Positions 17,618-26,141 of a stretch of 64,000 nucleotides of DNA are shown one piece after another (within the stretch, counting starts at the first letter, position 1; each line of letters begins with the position of its first letter). The notes below the pieces were generated by a model, which was not told the origin of the DNA, ran no database searches, and saw only the letters and a program-made list of their open reading frames with translations. Position numbers and translations under genes: made by a program. This DNA is from Flavobacterium silvisoli (GTDB lineage: Bacteria; Bacteroidota; Bacteroidia; Flavobacteriales; Flavobacteriaceae): the NCBI RefSeq assembly GCF_004329815.1, contig NZ_SJPE01000005.1:62001-126000 (forward strand), in the 5' to 3' direction.

Positions 17618-17675
17618 ATCCTATCTTCAGATGACATATTCGAATCTCAATCAGATTATTGATAGGGATTTTTTG
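17618..17675 (+). terminator. Possible long-loop terminator after the YgjV/GNAT-like gene
   Basis: ATCCTATC (17618-17625) pairs imperfectly with GATAGGGAT (17661-17669), and six T's follow. An inner TCAAT-N6-ATTGA inverted repeat lies at 17647-17662. The stem has one bulged G, so confidence is low. Confidence 0.35.
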
Positions 17676-17723
17676 TCGCGCATTTACTAAAAAGCTAACT
17701 TTACTGCTAGCAAAAAGTTCACT

Positions 17724-17741
17724 ATGTGACATCTGTCATAT
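17724..17741 (+). promoter_or_regulatory. Palindromic regulator site upstream of the DUF2892-thioredoxin pair
   Basis: TGACA-TC-TGTCA (17727-17738) is a perfect inverted repeat, extended by AT.../...AT on both sides. Its centre (17732.5) lies about 41-42 bp before the start point predicted from the -7 element at 17762-17769. That is the position used by class II activators of the Crp/Fnr superfamily. The binder is unknown. Confidence 0.5.
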
Positions 17742-17761
17742 ACTATTCAAAATGAAAGCCA

Positions 17762-17769
17762 TAACTTTG
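17762..17769 (+). promoter_or_regulatory. -7 element of the DUF2892-thioredoxin promoter
   Basis: TAACTTTG matches TAnnTTTG exactly and lies 26 bp before the ATG at 17796. No good TTG element is present at the -33 position, consistent with an activator-dependent promoter. Confidence 0.6.
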
Positions 17770-17795
17770 ATTTCAAACTCATAACAATTAGTCTT

Positions 17796-17999
17796 ATGAA
17801 AAAAAACATGGGATCCTTAGACAAAAAGATTCGGGTGGCTCTTGCTGCTGTTCTGATTCTTTTATATTTCACGGATATGATTACAGGTACTTTTGGAATA
17901 TTGGCCTTGATAGTTGCCACATTATTTGTGCTCACCAGCTTGGTAAGTTTTTGCCCGTTATACACCTTTTTGGGAATCAAAACTTTAAATAAACACTGA
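17796..17999 (+). CDS. DUF2892 small membrane protein
   Basis: This 67-residue protein has two membrane helices (about 13-30 and 34-52). The N-terminus MKKNMGSLDKKIRVALAAVL and the later SLVSFCPLYTFLGI motif are characteristic of DUF2892/YgaP-type proteins. Such proteins often lie next to rhodaneses or thioredoxins and are thought to handle sulfur or redox stress at the membrane. The conserved cysteine in SFCPLY is present. The thioredoxin gene begins one base after its stop codon, so the pair is one translational unit. Confidence 0.87.
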   Translation: MKKNMGSLDKKIRVALAAVLILLYFTDMITGTFGILALIVATLFVLTSLVSFCPLYTFLGIKTLNKH

Positions 18000-18000
18000 T

Positions 18001-18303
18001 ATGAAAGCTCAATTTAATCAAATCATCAACACCGAAAAACCGGTACTCGTTGATTTTTATGCTACATGGTGTGGTCCTTGTAAAATGCTCAGCCCTATTT
18101 TAAAACAAGTAAAAGACAGCTTAGGAGAACGCGTTTCCATTATCACCATTGATGTGGATAAAAATACCGAAATTGCCCAATCGTATCAGGTAAGAGGAGT
18201 TCCTACCATGATGTTATTTCAAAACGGAAAACAACTTTGGCGTCAGTCGGGAGTGCTTTCAAAAGAAGATATTATTCGAGTCATTATGGAGAAAACCAAT
18301 TAA
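18001..18303 (+). CDS. Thioredoxin
   Basis: The 100-residue cytoplasmic thioredoxin has the active site WCGPC (Cys24, Cys27) and the cis-proline loop RGVPTM at about residues 66-71. The length is normal for a single domain with a slightly short C-terminus, and no signal peptide is present. It is coupled to the DUF2892 membrane protein gene (1-bp gap), behind a promoter with a palindromic site. That suggests an inducible redox or stress thioredoxin rather than the housekeeping one (inference). Confidence 0.92.
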   Translation: MKAQFNQIINTEKPVLVDFYATWCGPCKMLSPILKQVKDSLGERVSIITIDVDKNTEIAQSYQVRGVPTMMLFQNGKQLWRQSGVLSKEDIIRVIMEKTN

Positions 18304-18480
18304 GCAGACTGTTACTTGTTTCGTTTATTTAAAAGTCACTATTATTTTTTCCTATCGTATTACTCATCGTATCCTTCAAAACAATGAAATTCTGACACGG
18401 GAATTTGGTTTATTAAAAACATTAACTAACTTAGTACTAATGCAAAAACCGCTTTTCTGTAGCGCTATAAATCCAAAACC

Positions 18481-19239
18481 TTGAATCTGTATTTAAAAAA
18501 CGTTTTTATTCTTGTAGGCAATATCACTGCATTCTCATCCCGATTTTTTAAAGAAGTTTTTAAAACCGGCTTTGAATTTAGGGAGTTTGCTCGTCAGTGT
18601 TATTCTATTGGTTACAAATCGTTGCCGTTAGTGACCATAACCGGTTTCATCATGGGACTGGTGCTTACCATACAATCAAGACCGGCTATGGCCAAATTTG
18701 GTGCCGAGTCATGGATACCCGGTATGGTTTCGTTGTCCTTAATCCGTGAGATAGCACCCGTAATCACAGCGCTAATTTGTGCAGGCAGAATATCCTCGGG
18801 TATAGGAGCAGAATTGGGTTCGATGAAAGTAACGGAACAAATTGATGCCATGGAAGTTTCGGCCATCAATCCTTATAAATATTTGGTAGTGACCCGAACA
18901 GTAGCTACAACTTTAATGATTCCTATTTTGGTAATTTACGCTGATTTAATTGGGATTTTAGGCGGCTACATTGGGGTAAACATGCACGGAGAAGTTAATA
19001 TTGTCCGTTATTTTTCACAGGTTTTTGAATCGTTGGAGTATGTCGATCTTTTACCGGCCACCATTAAAACTTTCTTTTTTGGTTTTTTTATCGGCATCAT
19101 CGGTTGTTATGAAGGATTCAATGCTTCCAGCGGAACGGAAAGCGTAGGGAAAGCAGCTAACTCAGCTGTGGTTTCGGCTTCTCTGACCATTTTTATTATT
19201 GATATGATTGCGGTACAGCTAACCGATTTATTTTTCTGA
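18481..19239 (+). CDS. mlaE: MlaE-like phospholipid ABC transporter permease
   Basis: The 252 residues match MlaE/DUF140. There are five or six helices, with SRPAMAKFGAESWIPGMVSL, then IREIAPVITALICAGR at about 84-99 and IGAELGSMKVTEQIDAME at about 103-120, the elbow-helix and coupling motifs of the family. A TTG start is used here because the frame is closed by TAG at 18460 and no ATG lies before the conserved sequence. The ATPase and MCE substrate-binding genes follow at once, so this is an MlaEFD-type system moving lipids between inner and outer membranes. Direction of transport is not readable from sequence. Confidence 0.92.
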   Translation: MNLYLKNVFILVGNITAFSSRFFKEVFKTGFEFREFARQCYSIGYKSLPLVTITGFIMGLVLTIQSRPAMAKFGAESWIPGMVSLSLIREIAPVITALICAGRISSGIGAELGSMKVTEQIDAMEVSAINPYKYLVVTRTVATTLMIPILVIYADLIGILGGYIGVNMHGEVNIVRYFSQVFESLEYVDLLPATIKTFFFGFFIGIIGCYEGFNASSGTESVGKAANSAVVSASLTIFIIDMIAVQLTDLFF

Positions 19240-19244
19240 AGGGT

Positions 19245-20024
19245 ATGGAAACTATGGCGAAAAACACATTAAAAACCGGCGAACATCCAAACCATCAGCC
19301 TTTGATAATGTTTAAAGAGGTTTATAAATCATTTGGCGCAAATAATGTACTGAACGGCATTTCTTTTTCGGTCAATAAAGGCGAGAATTTAATCATATTG
19401 GGAAGATCAGGTTCGGGTAAATCAGTTGCTGTGAAATGTCTGGTTGGTTTAACCAAAGCCGACAAAGGCGAAATTACCGTAATGGGCAAAGACGTCACTA
19501 AACTGAACGAACAGGAACTCAATCAAATCCGAATGAAAATCGGTTTTCTGTTTCAAAACGGAGCTTTATACGATTCGATGACCGTCAGACAAAATTTGGC
19601 ATTTACTCTGGAGCACAACAATCGAAATTTGAGCAAAGCAGAAGTCGACACCGCTATCCTGGAAGCCCTTACTAATGTGGGATTGGCGGATGCTATCGAC
19701 AAAATGCCTAGCGAGCTCTCGGGTGGAATGCGTAAACGAATCGGTTTAGCCCGAGCATTGATTATTAAACCTGAAATCATCATTTATGACGAACCAACCG
19801 CTGGTTTAGATGCCATTACAGCTCGTGAAATCATTGAATTGATACGCTCCATTAAAGTAAAATACAACGCAACCTCAATCATCATCACCCACGACCTAAC
19901 CTGTGCTAAATATACCGGTGACAGAATTATTGTTTTAAAAGACGGCATCATCAAAGCTGAAGGAAGTTACGATGATATAGAAAACAATACTGATGAATGG
20001 ATAAAATCATTTTTTCAAAAATAA
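19245..20024 (+). CDS. mlaF: MlaF-like ABC transporter ATP-binding protein
   Basis: The ATPase of the Mla-type lipid transporter has Walker A GRSGSGKS at about residues 52-59, signature LSGGMRKR at about 156-163 and Walker B IIIYDEPTAGLD at about 177-188, with the catalytic Glu intact. LSGGMRKR is typical of MlaF rather than exporters. The start may be ATG 19245 or, 9 bp later, ATG 19254, which has a better spaced AAGGG upstream. It sits 5 bp after mlaE and 11 bp before the MCE gene. Confidence 0.93.
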   Translation: METMAKNTLKTGEHPNHQPLIMFKEVYKSFGANNVLNGISFSVNKGENLIILGRSGSGKSVAVKCLVGLTKADKGEITVMGKDVTKLNEQELNQIRMKIGFLFQNGALYDSMTVRQNLAFTLEHNNRNLSKAEVDTAILEALTNVGLADAIDKMPSELSGGMRKRIGLARALIIKPEIIIYDEPTAGLDAITAREIIELIRSIKVKYNATSIIITHDLTCAKYTGDRIIVLKDGIIKAEGSYDDIENNTDEWIKSFFQK

Positions 20025-20035
20025 GCAGATAAATT

Positions 20036-21097
20036 ATGGGTAAAGAATCAACAAATAATTGGAAACTAGGAGCCTTTGTTATTATCGGCATAGTGCTGTT
20101 TGTAGTAACTGTTTATTTCATTGGCATCAACCGAAATCTGTTTGGCTCCAACTTTGTGCTGCGTTCTGAGTTTAAAAATGTGAGCGGATTAAAACAAGGG
20201 AGTAATGTTCGCCTATCGGGAATCAACATTGGTACGGTCAGCAAAATTGATTTTATATCTGATTCATTGGTTTTGGTAAAACTCTTAATCAAAAAAGACG
20301 TGCAGCAATACATAAAAACCGATGCCATTGCCAGTATCGGTTCCGATGGTTTAGTGGGCGACAAAGTGCTTATCATTACCCCGGGCAACAGCTCCAACAC
20401 GATGGTAAAAGACAATGATATCATTGCTTCTTACAAGGCTGTTGAAATAGAAGATATTTTGACCAGTGTTAAAAAAAGTGCCGACAACACCAAAATAATA
20501 ACCGATGAGTTAATCGAGTTCAGTACCAAAATGAACGACAAAAACGGACTGTTGGCTAAAATAATGACCAACAAAGATTTTGCTGTCAAAATTGACAACA
20601 CCATCAGCAATCTTCAAATCAGTGCTAAAGAAATCGCTCAATTCACCCCTACTCTAAATAATAAAAACGGAGCATTCAACAAACTATTCACCAATAAAGA
20701 ATGGGCCAACAGCATCCAAAACAGTATCGATAATCTCGAAAACAGTTCGAAAGATATCGGGGCTTTCACGACTAAATTAAACGATAAAAACAACCTGCTC
20801 TCCCAAATGATCTCTAACGATTCAATTGCACAAGCCTTTGAAAAAACACTAAGAAATCTTGAAAAAAGCTCTACTGATTTAGTAACTCTTACATCCAAAA
20901 TCAATAACGACGAAAATGTTTTATCCAAACTCATCAACAACCCAAAATTGGGAAGATCAATCGATTCTACCTTAATAAATCTGGAGAAAAGGGTGCAAGA
21001 TTTAAAAGAGTTGGAAGAAGCCGCTAAAAATAATTTTTTGTTGAAAGGGTATTTTTCAAAAAAGAAGAGAAGTGAGGAAAAACAAAAAAACAAATAG
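20036..21097 (+). CDS. mlaD: MCE-domain protein, MlaD-like
   Basis: One N-terminal membrane helix (about 13-30, FVIIGIVLFVVTVYFIGI) anchors an MCE domain (about 36-115) containing FKNVSGLKQGSNVRLSGINI and IGSDGLVGDKVLIITPG, the family consensus. The remaining 220 residues are helical and built from a repeated unit of about 41 residues ('NDKNGLLAKIMTNKDF...INTISNL', 'NNKNGAFNKLFTNKEW', 'NDKNNLLSQMISNDSI', 'NNDENVLSKLINNPKL'). That suggests a long coiled or tunnel-forming tail spanning the periplasm. It is the substrate-binding subunit of the MlaEFD unit. MlaA, B and C homologues are not here. Confidence 0.92.
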   Translation: MGKESTNNWKLGAFVIIGIVLFVVTVYFIGINRNLFGSNFVLRSEFKNVSGLKQGSNVRLSGINIGTVSKIDFISDSLVLVKLLIKKDVQQYIKTDAIASIGSDGLVGDKVLIITPGNSSNTMVKDNDIIASYKAVEIEDILTSVKKSADNTKIITDELIEFSTKMNDKNGLLAKIMTNKDFAVKIDNTISNLQISAKEIAQFTPTLNNKNGAFNKLFTNKEWANSIQNSIDNLENSSKDIGAFTTKLNDKNNLLSQMISNDSIAQAFEKTLRNLEKSSTDLVTLTSKINNDENVLSKLINNPKLGRSIDSTLINLEKRVQDLKELEEAAKNNFLLKGYFSKKKRSEEKQKNK

Positions 21098-21190
21098 CGT
21101 TCAGTTTCAATACAGTCAGAAAAATTATCAAAAAAAACAACTCTTTAAAAGCCTAAAAAATCAAAACTATCTTAACGCCATTCTAACATT

Positions 21191-21206
21191 TACCTTTGTA
21201 TCTTTG
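21191..21206 (+). promoter_or_regulatory. Two abutting -7 elements upstream of lipA
   Basis: TACCTTTG (21191-21198) is followed without a gap by TATCTTTG (21199-21206). Both match TAnnTTTG exactly. The lipA ATG is 20 bp downstream of the second. No TTG lies at a good distance for either. Confidence 0.6.
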
Positions 21207-21226
21207 TATCGCAAAAAAAATGAAGT

Positions 21227-22096
21227 ATGGAATCTGTCATAGATAACAATCTACCTATAGGAAAACCAAAATGGCTGAAGGTAAAACTACCTATCGGTCA
21301 AAAATATACTGAACTTCGCGGACTGGTTGACAAGTACAAACTCAACACCATCTGTACCTCGGGCAGTTGCCCTAATATGGGGGAATGCTGGGGTGAAGGA
21401 ACCGCTACTTTCATGATTTTAGGAAATATTTGTACCCGTTCGTGTGGCTTTTGCGGCGTAAAAACCGGACGCCCTGAAACCGTTGATTGGGACGAACCCG
21501 AAAAAGTGGCCCGTTCCATCAAATTGATGAAAATTAAGCATGCCGTGATCACCAGCGTAGACCGCGATGATTTAAAAGATATGGGATCTATCATTTGGTT
21601 TGAAACCGTTCAGGCTATCCGTCGCATGAATCCGGGAACCACACTGGAAACGTTGATTCCTGACTTTCAAGGCGTAGAAAGAATCATTGACCGCATCGTA
21701 GAAGCCAACCCTGAAGTAGTATCGCATAACGTAGAAACTGTTCGCCGCTTAACACGCGAAGTGCGCATCCAGGCAAAATACGACCGCAGTTTGGCTGTTT
21801 TAAAATACCTGAAAGCCCGAGGCATTCGCCGAACCAAATCGGGCATCATGTTGGGATTAGGCGAAACCGAAGCCGAAGTAATTCAAACCATGCAAGACCT
21901 TCGCGACAACGATGTAGATATAGTAACTATTGGCCAATATTTACAACCCAGCAAAAAGCATCTGCCGGTAAAAGAATTCATCACTCCGGAGCAATTTGAA
22001 AAATACGAAAAAATAGGGAAAGAAATGGGCTTCAGACATGTAGAAAGCGGTGCCTTAGTTCGATCTTCATACCATGCCGAAAAACACATTCATTAA
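21227..22096 (+). CDS. lipA: Lipoyl synthase
   Basis: LipA inserts two sulfurs into octanoyl groups on 2-oxoacid dehydrogenase and glycine cleavage proteins. Both iron-sulfur motifs are intact: the auxiliary cluster C43-x4-C48-x5-C54 and the radical SAM cluster C69-x3-C73-x2-C76. The C-terminal RSSYHAEKH contributes the Ser ligand of the auxiliary cluster. At 289 residues it is the standard length. It is the first gene of a unit with gap (27-bp gap) and has a double -7 element. The fused E1 gene at 51373 belongs to a lipoate-dependent complex. Confidence 0.97.
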   Translation: MESVIDNNLPIGKPKWLKVKLPIGQKYTELRGLVDKYKLNTICTSGSCPNMGECWGEGTATFMILGNICTRSCGFCGVKTGRPETVDWDEPEKVARSIKLMKIKHAVITSVDRDDLKDMGSIIWFETVQAIRRMNPGTTLETLIPDFQGVERIIDRIVEANPEVVSHNVETVRRLTREVRIQAKYDRSLAVLKYLKARGIRRTKSGIMLGLGETEAEVIQTMQDLRDNDVDIVTIGQYLQPSKKHLPVKEFITPEQFEKYEKIGKEMGFRHVESGALVRSSYHAEKHIH

Positions 22097-22123
22097 TTCT
22101 TTTCCACTATTAAGTCGATTAAA

Positions 22124-23122
22124 ATGAAAAAAACGCGGATTGCTATCAATGGTTTTGGGAGAATCGGGCGTAATCTATTCCGATTGCTTTTGAACCACCC
22201 TACTATTGAAGTGGTAGCCATCAATGATATTGCCGATAATCGAACCATGGCCCATCTGATTAAATACGATAGTATTCACGGGGTTTTACCCAATGACGTT
22301 ACTTTTGATGAGACCTCCATAATTGTAGACGGCAAACCGTATTTGTTTTTTCATGAAAAAGAAATAATCAAACTAAACTGGAAAACTCTTGACATTGATA
22401 TTGTGGTGGAAAGTACCGGAAAATTCAAATCGTTTGAAGAGATCAACCAACACATCTTGGTAGGCGCAAAAAGAGTAATACTCTCTGCTCCTTCTGAAGT
22501 TCCTGAAATTAAAACTGTGGTTTTGGGCGTGAACGAAACCATTTTAGATGGCACCGAAACCATTATTTCAAACGCCAGCTGTACTACTAACAATGCAGCA
22601 CCAATGATTAAAGTCATTAACGAACTGTGCGGTATTGAACAAGCCTACATTACCACCGTACATTCGTTTACTACAGATCAAAGTTTACACGATCAACCTC
22701 ATAAAGATTTGCGACGCGCCCGCGGTGCCAGTCAATCAATAGTGCCCACTACAACCGGGGCGGCTAAAGCGCTTACCAAAATTTTTCCCGAAATGAATGG
22801 TAAAATCGGAGGCAGTGGTATTAGAGTTCCGGTTCCCGATGGTTCTTTAACTGATATTACCTGTTATGTCAAAAAACAAGTTTCCATCGAAGAAATTAAC
22901 GCAGCCTTCAAAAAAGCTGCAGAAAATCAGTTGAAAGGAATACTTTCCTATACCGAAGACCCTATAGTTTCCGTTGATATAGTAGGGAATCCCACCTCTT
23001 GCTTGTTTGATGCTCAGCTAACCTCCGTTATTGACAAAATGGTAAAAGTGGTGGGGTGGTACGATAATGAAATCGGGTATTCAAGCCGAATCATCGACTT
23101 GATTATTTTGTTACAAAAATAA
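22124..23122 (+). CDS. gap: Glyceraldehyde-3-phosphate dehydrogenase
   Basis: NAD-dependent glycolytic enzyme of 332 residues. The Rossmann motif INGFGRIGRNLF is at about 8-19, the catalytic Cys153 is in SNASCTTNN, and His at about 180 is in TVHSFTTDQ. The C-terminal WYDNEIGYSSR is present. The usual second cysteine of ASCTTNC is Asn here, which is common and not expected to affect catalysis. The gene lies 27 bp after lipA and 41 bp before the sensor kinase. Flavobacteria often carry more than one gap gene, and I cannot tell which this is. Confidence 0.95.
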   Translation: MKKTRIAINGFGRIGRNLFRLLLNHPTIEVVAINDIADNRTMAHLIKYDSIHGVLPNDVTFDETSIIVDGKPYLFFHEKEIIKLNWKTLDIDIVVESTGKFKSFEEINQHILVGAKRVILSAPSEVPEIKTVVLGVNETILDGTETIISNASCTTNNAAPMIKVINELCGIEQAYITTVHSFTTDQSLHDQPHKDLRRARGASQSIVPTTTGAAKALTKIFPEMNGKIGGSGIRVPVPDGSLTDITCYVKKQVSIEEINAAFKKAAENQLKGILSYTEDPIVSVDIVGNPTSCLFDAQLTSVIDKMVKVVGWYDNEIGYSSRIIDLIILLQK

Positions 23123-23163
23123 TTCCTATTTTTAGTTCTCTAATGCTTTGTAATCACCCATTT

Positions 23164-25332
23164 ATGAAATGGTTTTGGCTCATATTACTATTTCAGACGC
23201 TTGGTTTTGCTCAACCGAAAACTACCGATAAAATCGATAGTACTGCTTATTATATTCAGTTGGCCAACTTTAATAAAAAGACCAACAACTACAAATTTTC
23301 ATTAGCCTTTATTCAAAAAGCTTTCAATTACGCTAAAAGCCACGACGATATTAAAGGCAAAGCCGAATCTTTATTTTTACTGGGTACCATTTATTTTGAA
23401 CTGAAAAAAACAAACGATGCTGTTGAAACTTTTACCAAAAGCGCCGGTTATTACAGTCAGTTGCCTCCCACGGCTGATTATGCGTTGTGCTACTACAATA
23501 TTGGGCTTTGTTTCATGAATTTAGAAGAATTTGATAAAGCCGAAAACAATTTTGAAAAAGCGCAATCCATATATGACTCGCTGAAAATTGATGCCTCAGG
23601 TTTTTTGAATTTACAAAAAGCAATCCTATACAAAAACAAAGGTAAAACCAAACTAGCTGTTCGTTTATTAACTGAAATCGCCACTAAAGATGATTCCAAA
23701 GAAGTGTTCAAAACCAAGGCAGAAGCTTTGTATCAATTGGGTTGTATTGAGCAAAATCTGAACCACAACAATTTGGCCGCCAACTACCTCAACAGAGCCT
23801 TAGAACTCAATATCCAAGACAAAAATCTAGATCAAAAAGCAAAAATTTTGTTGGAACTGAGCACGGTTTACGACAAACTTTTAGACATAAAAAAATCATA
23901 TACCTACTTAAAAGAACATGTCAAACTAAAAGATAGTTTGATGCAACTCAACAATAAAAAGCTGGATTCAAACGACTATGCCGATTTCAAAGAAAGTGAG
24001 CGTTTGAAGGCCTTGGAAATCATGACTCGTGAAAATGAAGCCCAGCAAAAAACCAACAAGTTTGCTAAACTCATCAGTGTATTAGCCATCGCTTTAATCT
24101 CTATTTTATCATTATTGAGTTTATCGTTGTATAAAAACAACATCATTCGCAACCAATCAAACATTCTCCTTAAAGAGAAGAATTTAGAATTACAAATTGC
24201 TAAAGAAAAAGCCGAAAAAGCCTCCAAAGCCAGAGCCGAATTCCTATCCACAGTGAGTCACGAACTCCGTACTCCGCTCAATGCCATAAACGGAATTACC
24301 CATTTGTTGCTGGAAGACAAACCCAAAAAGAAACAACTACACTATCTGAATTCCTTGAAATTTTCGGGCAATTATCTGTTGACTTTCATAAATGAAATTC
24401 TTGAAATCAATCGCATTGAGTCTAACAATATCGAAATTGAATACATCAATTTTAATATCAAACAATTGCTGACGGACATTCAACATTCCATGCACGAAAT
24501 CGCTTCCAAAAACAACAATGAATTTATTTTAGACATCGATGAAAAGGTACCCGATATGCTATTGGGCGACCCGACTAAACTATCACAAATCTTCATCAAT
24601 CTAATCAATAATGCTTTGAAATTTACCAAAGACGGAAGAGTGATTGTTACGGCTAAATGCTTAGAAAACGGAAATGATTTTTCGAGAATCAATTTTGTCG
24701 TGAGCGATACAGGCATAGGAATTCCTGAAGAAAAACAGGAAACTATTTTCGACAGTTTTTCGCAGGGTTCTATTGAAATCAACCGCAAATACGGTGGTAC
24801 CGGACTGGGATTGACCATCGTCAAAAAACTGGTTGATTTATTGGGTGGAAAGATTACCCTGACAAGCGAAGTGGGTGTTGGTACTACTTTCGAGTTTGAA
24901 TTGAACCTGTTGCGTGGTGAACAACAAATCATGATTGAAAAGCCAAAATTCTATTCCGAAGAAGTGCTACAGGACAAATACATCCTGGTGGTAGAAGACA
25001 ACAAAATCAACCAAATGGTCACCAAAAAAATGCTCGAAAACAAGGGCATGAAATGCAAAATCATCGATAATGGAGAAGAATCCATTGAATTGCTTAAAAC
25101 CGAGAATAATTTTGATTTGGTATTGATGGATGTACATTTACCGGGCATGAACGGAACCATTGCCACTCAACACATACGCGAATTTGACAAGAAAAAACCA
25201 ATCATAGCCCTGACCGCCATTTCACTCAATGAAAATAGAGAAATGCTTCTATCTTTTGGGATGACGGATGTTGTCACCAAACCTTTTAATCCGGAAAACT
25301 TTTATAGGGTGATTGCCCAAAATTTGACTTAG
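23164..25332 (+). CDS. Hybrid sensor histidine kinase with TPR sensor domain
   Basis: ATG 23164 gives the signal sequence MKWFWLILLFQTLGFAQ; the frame opens at 23143 but the earlier Met gives a poor signal. Residues about 25-290 are tetratricopeptide-like repeats in the periplasm. A membrane helix is at about 300-323, a coiled coil at 330-360 and a HisKA domain with phospho-acceptor His366 in SHELRTP. The HATPase domain (N box INNALKFT, DTGIGIPEE, GGTGLGLTIVKKL) is followed by a C-terminal receiver (about 605-722) with phospho-acceptor Asp656 in LMDVHLPGMNG and TKPF. The receiver lacks an output domain, so a phosphorelay partner is expected elsewhere. The 3' end overlaps punA tail-to-tail by four bases. 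Confidence 0.93.
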   Translation: MKWFWLILLFQTLGFAQPKTTDKIDSTAYYIQLANFNKKTNNYKFSLAFIQKAFNYAKSHDDIKGKAESLFLLGTIYFELKKTNDAVETFTKSAGYYSQLPPTADYALCYYNIGLCFMNLEEFDKAENNFEKAQSIYDSLKIDASGFLNLQKAILYKNKGKTKLAVRLLTEIATKDDSKEVFKTKAEALYQLGCIEQNLNHNNLAANYLNRALELNIQDKNLDQKAKILLELSTVYDKLLDIKKSYTYLKEHVKLKDSLMQLNNKKLDSNDYADFKESERLKALEIMTRENEAQQKTNKFAKLISVLAIALISILSLLSLSLYKNNIIRNQSNILLKEKNLELQIAKEKAEKASKARAEFLSTVSHELRTPLNAINGITHLLLEDKPKKKQLHYLNSLKFSGNYLLTFINEILEINRIESNNIEIEYINFNIKQLLTDIQHSMHEIASKNNNEFILDIDEKVPDMLLGDPTKLSQIFINLINNALKFTKDGRVIVTAKCLENGNDFSRINFVVSDTGIGIPEEKQETIFDSFSQGSIEINRKYGGTGLGLTIVKKLVDLLGGKITLTSEVGVGTTFEFELNLLRGEQQIMIEKPKFYSEEVLQDKYILVVEDNKINQMVTKKMLENKGMKCKIIDNGEESIELLKTENNFDLVLMDVHLPGMNGTIATQHIREFDKKKPIIALTAISLNENREMLLSFGMTDVVTKPFNPENFYRVIAQNLT

Positions 25333-26141
25333 TACTGCAAGATTAACTCTTTGATCAGATGTCTCACGTGAGGTTCAGCTTCCTGAGCGGCTTTCAATAC
25401 TTCTTCGTGGGTAATCGACTCTAAGTGCTCTTCGCTACCGATGTCTGTGATAACAGAAATACCAAAGGTTTCCAATTCCATGTGGCGGGCAACAATTACT
25501 TCGGGAACGGTTGACATTCCCACACAATCGGCACCAATGGTTTTAACCATTTTGTACTCGTGCAGGGTTTCAAAAGTAGGGCCCTGCAACCCCATATATA
25601 CACCATCCAACACTTCAATATCAGATGAAGCAGCTATTTCTTTGATTTTTGCAATCATTTTGGTGCTGTAAGGCTCGCTCATGTTAACGAATCGAGGACC
25701 AAAACGTTCGTCATTTTTTCCTCTCAACGGATGCTCGGGCATCATATTTACGTGGTCATTGATGACTACAATAGAACCCACTTTATAATTCGGATTCACT
25801 CCACCGGAAGCATTGGAAACAATCAATTTATTCACTCCGATATACTTCATGACACGAACCGGAAACGTAACTTCCTGCATAGAATATCCTTCATAATAAT
25901 GAAATCTTCCCTGCATGGCCACCACTTTTTTATCGCCTATGGTTCCAAAAACCAAAGCTCCTTTATGACCTTCTACCGTTGAAACCGGAAAGTTGGGAAT
26001 CTCGTTATACGGCAATGTGTATTCAACTTTTATGTCGTTGGTAAAACTGCCTAAGCCCGAGCCTAAAATAACACCGTACTCGGGTGTGAAGTTGGTTGTT
26101 TTCTTAATATAGTTAACGGTTTCCTGAACAAGTTCCCACAT
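25329..26141 (-). CDS. punA: Purine nucleoside phosphorylase
   Basis: PNP cleaves inosine and guanosine with phosphate, in purine salvage. The 270 residues belong to the trimeric (class I, PNP/MTAP) type. They contain VILGSGLGSFTND at about 24-36, GRFHYYEGYSMQEVTFPVRV at about 78-97, NASGGVNPNYKVGSIVVIND at 112-131 and GPTFETLHEYKM at about 185-196. The start overlaps the end of lpxK by 29 bp, so the two minus-strand genes are translationally linked. The 3' end shares TTAG with the stop of the sensor kinase gene on the other strand. Confidence 0.95.
   Translation of the reverse strand: MWELVQETVNYIKKTTNFTPEYGVILGSGLGSFTNDIKVEYTLPYNEIPNFPVSTVEGHKGALVFGTIGDKKVVAMQGRFHYYEGYSMQEVTFPVRVMKYIGVNKLIVSNASGGVNPNYKVGSIVVINDHVNMMPEHPLRGKNDERFGPRFVNMSEPYSTKMIAKIKEIAASSDIEVLDGVYMGLQGPTFETLHEYKMVKTIGADCVGMSTVPEVIVARHMELETFGISVITDIGSEEHLESITHEEVLKAAQEAEPHVRHLIKELILQY

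Noticed and set aside
17647..17662. TCAAT-N6-ATTGA inverted repeat as a regulator site
   Set aside because: It is far (over 100 bp) from the next -7 element and sits within a possible terminator of the previous gene; the 17724-17741 palindrome is a better site.
20638..21093. Antisense frame of 151 codons in the MCE gene
   Set aside because: Ser/Phe/Leu-rich shadow of the Asn/Lys/Asp-rich helical repeats of the MCE protein.
22124..23122. Asn in place of the second cysteine of the GAPDH active-site motif as a defect
   Set aside because: The nucleophilic Cys153 and the histidine are present; the second cysteine is not essential and varies in the family.
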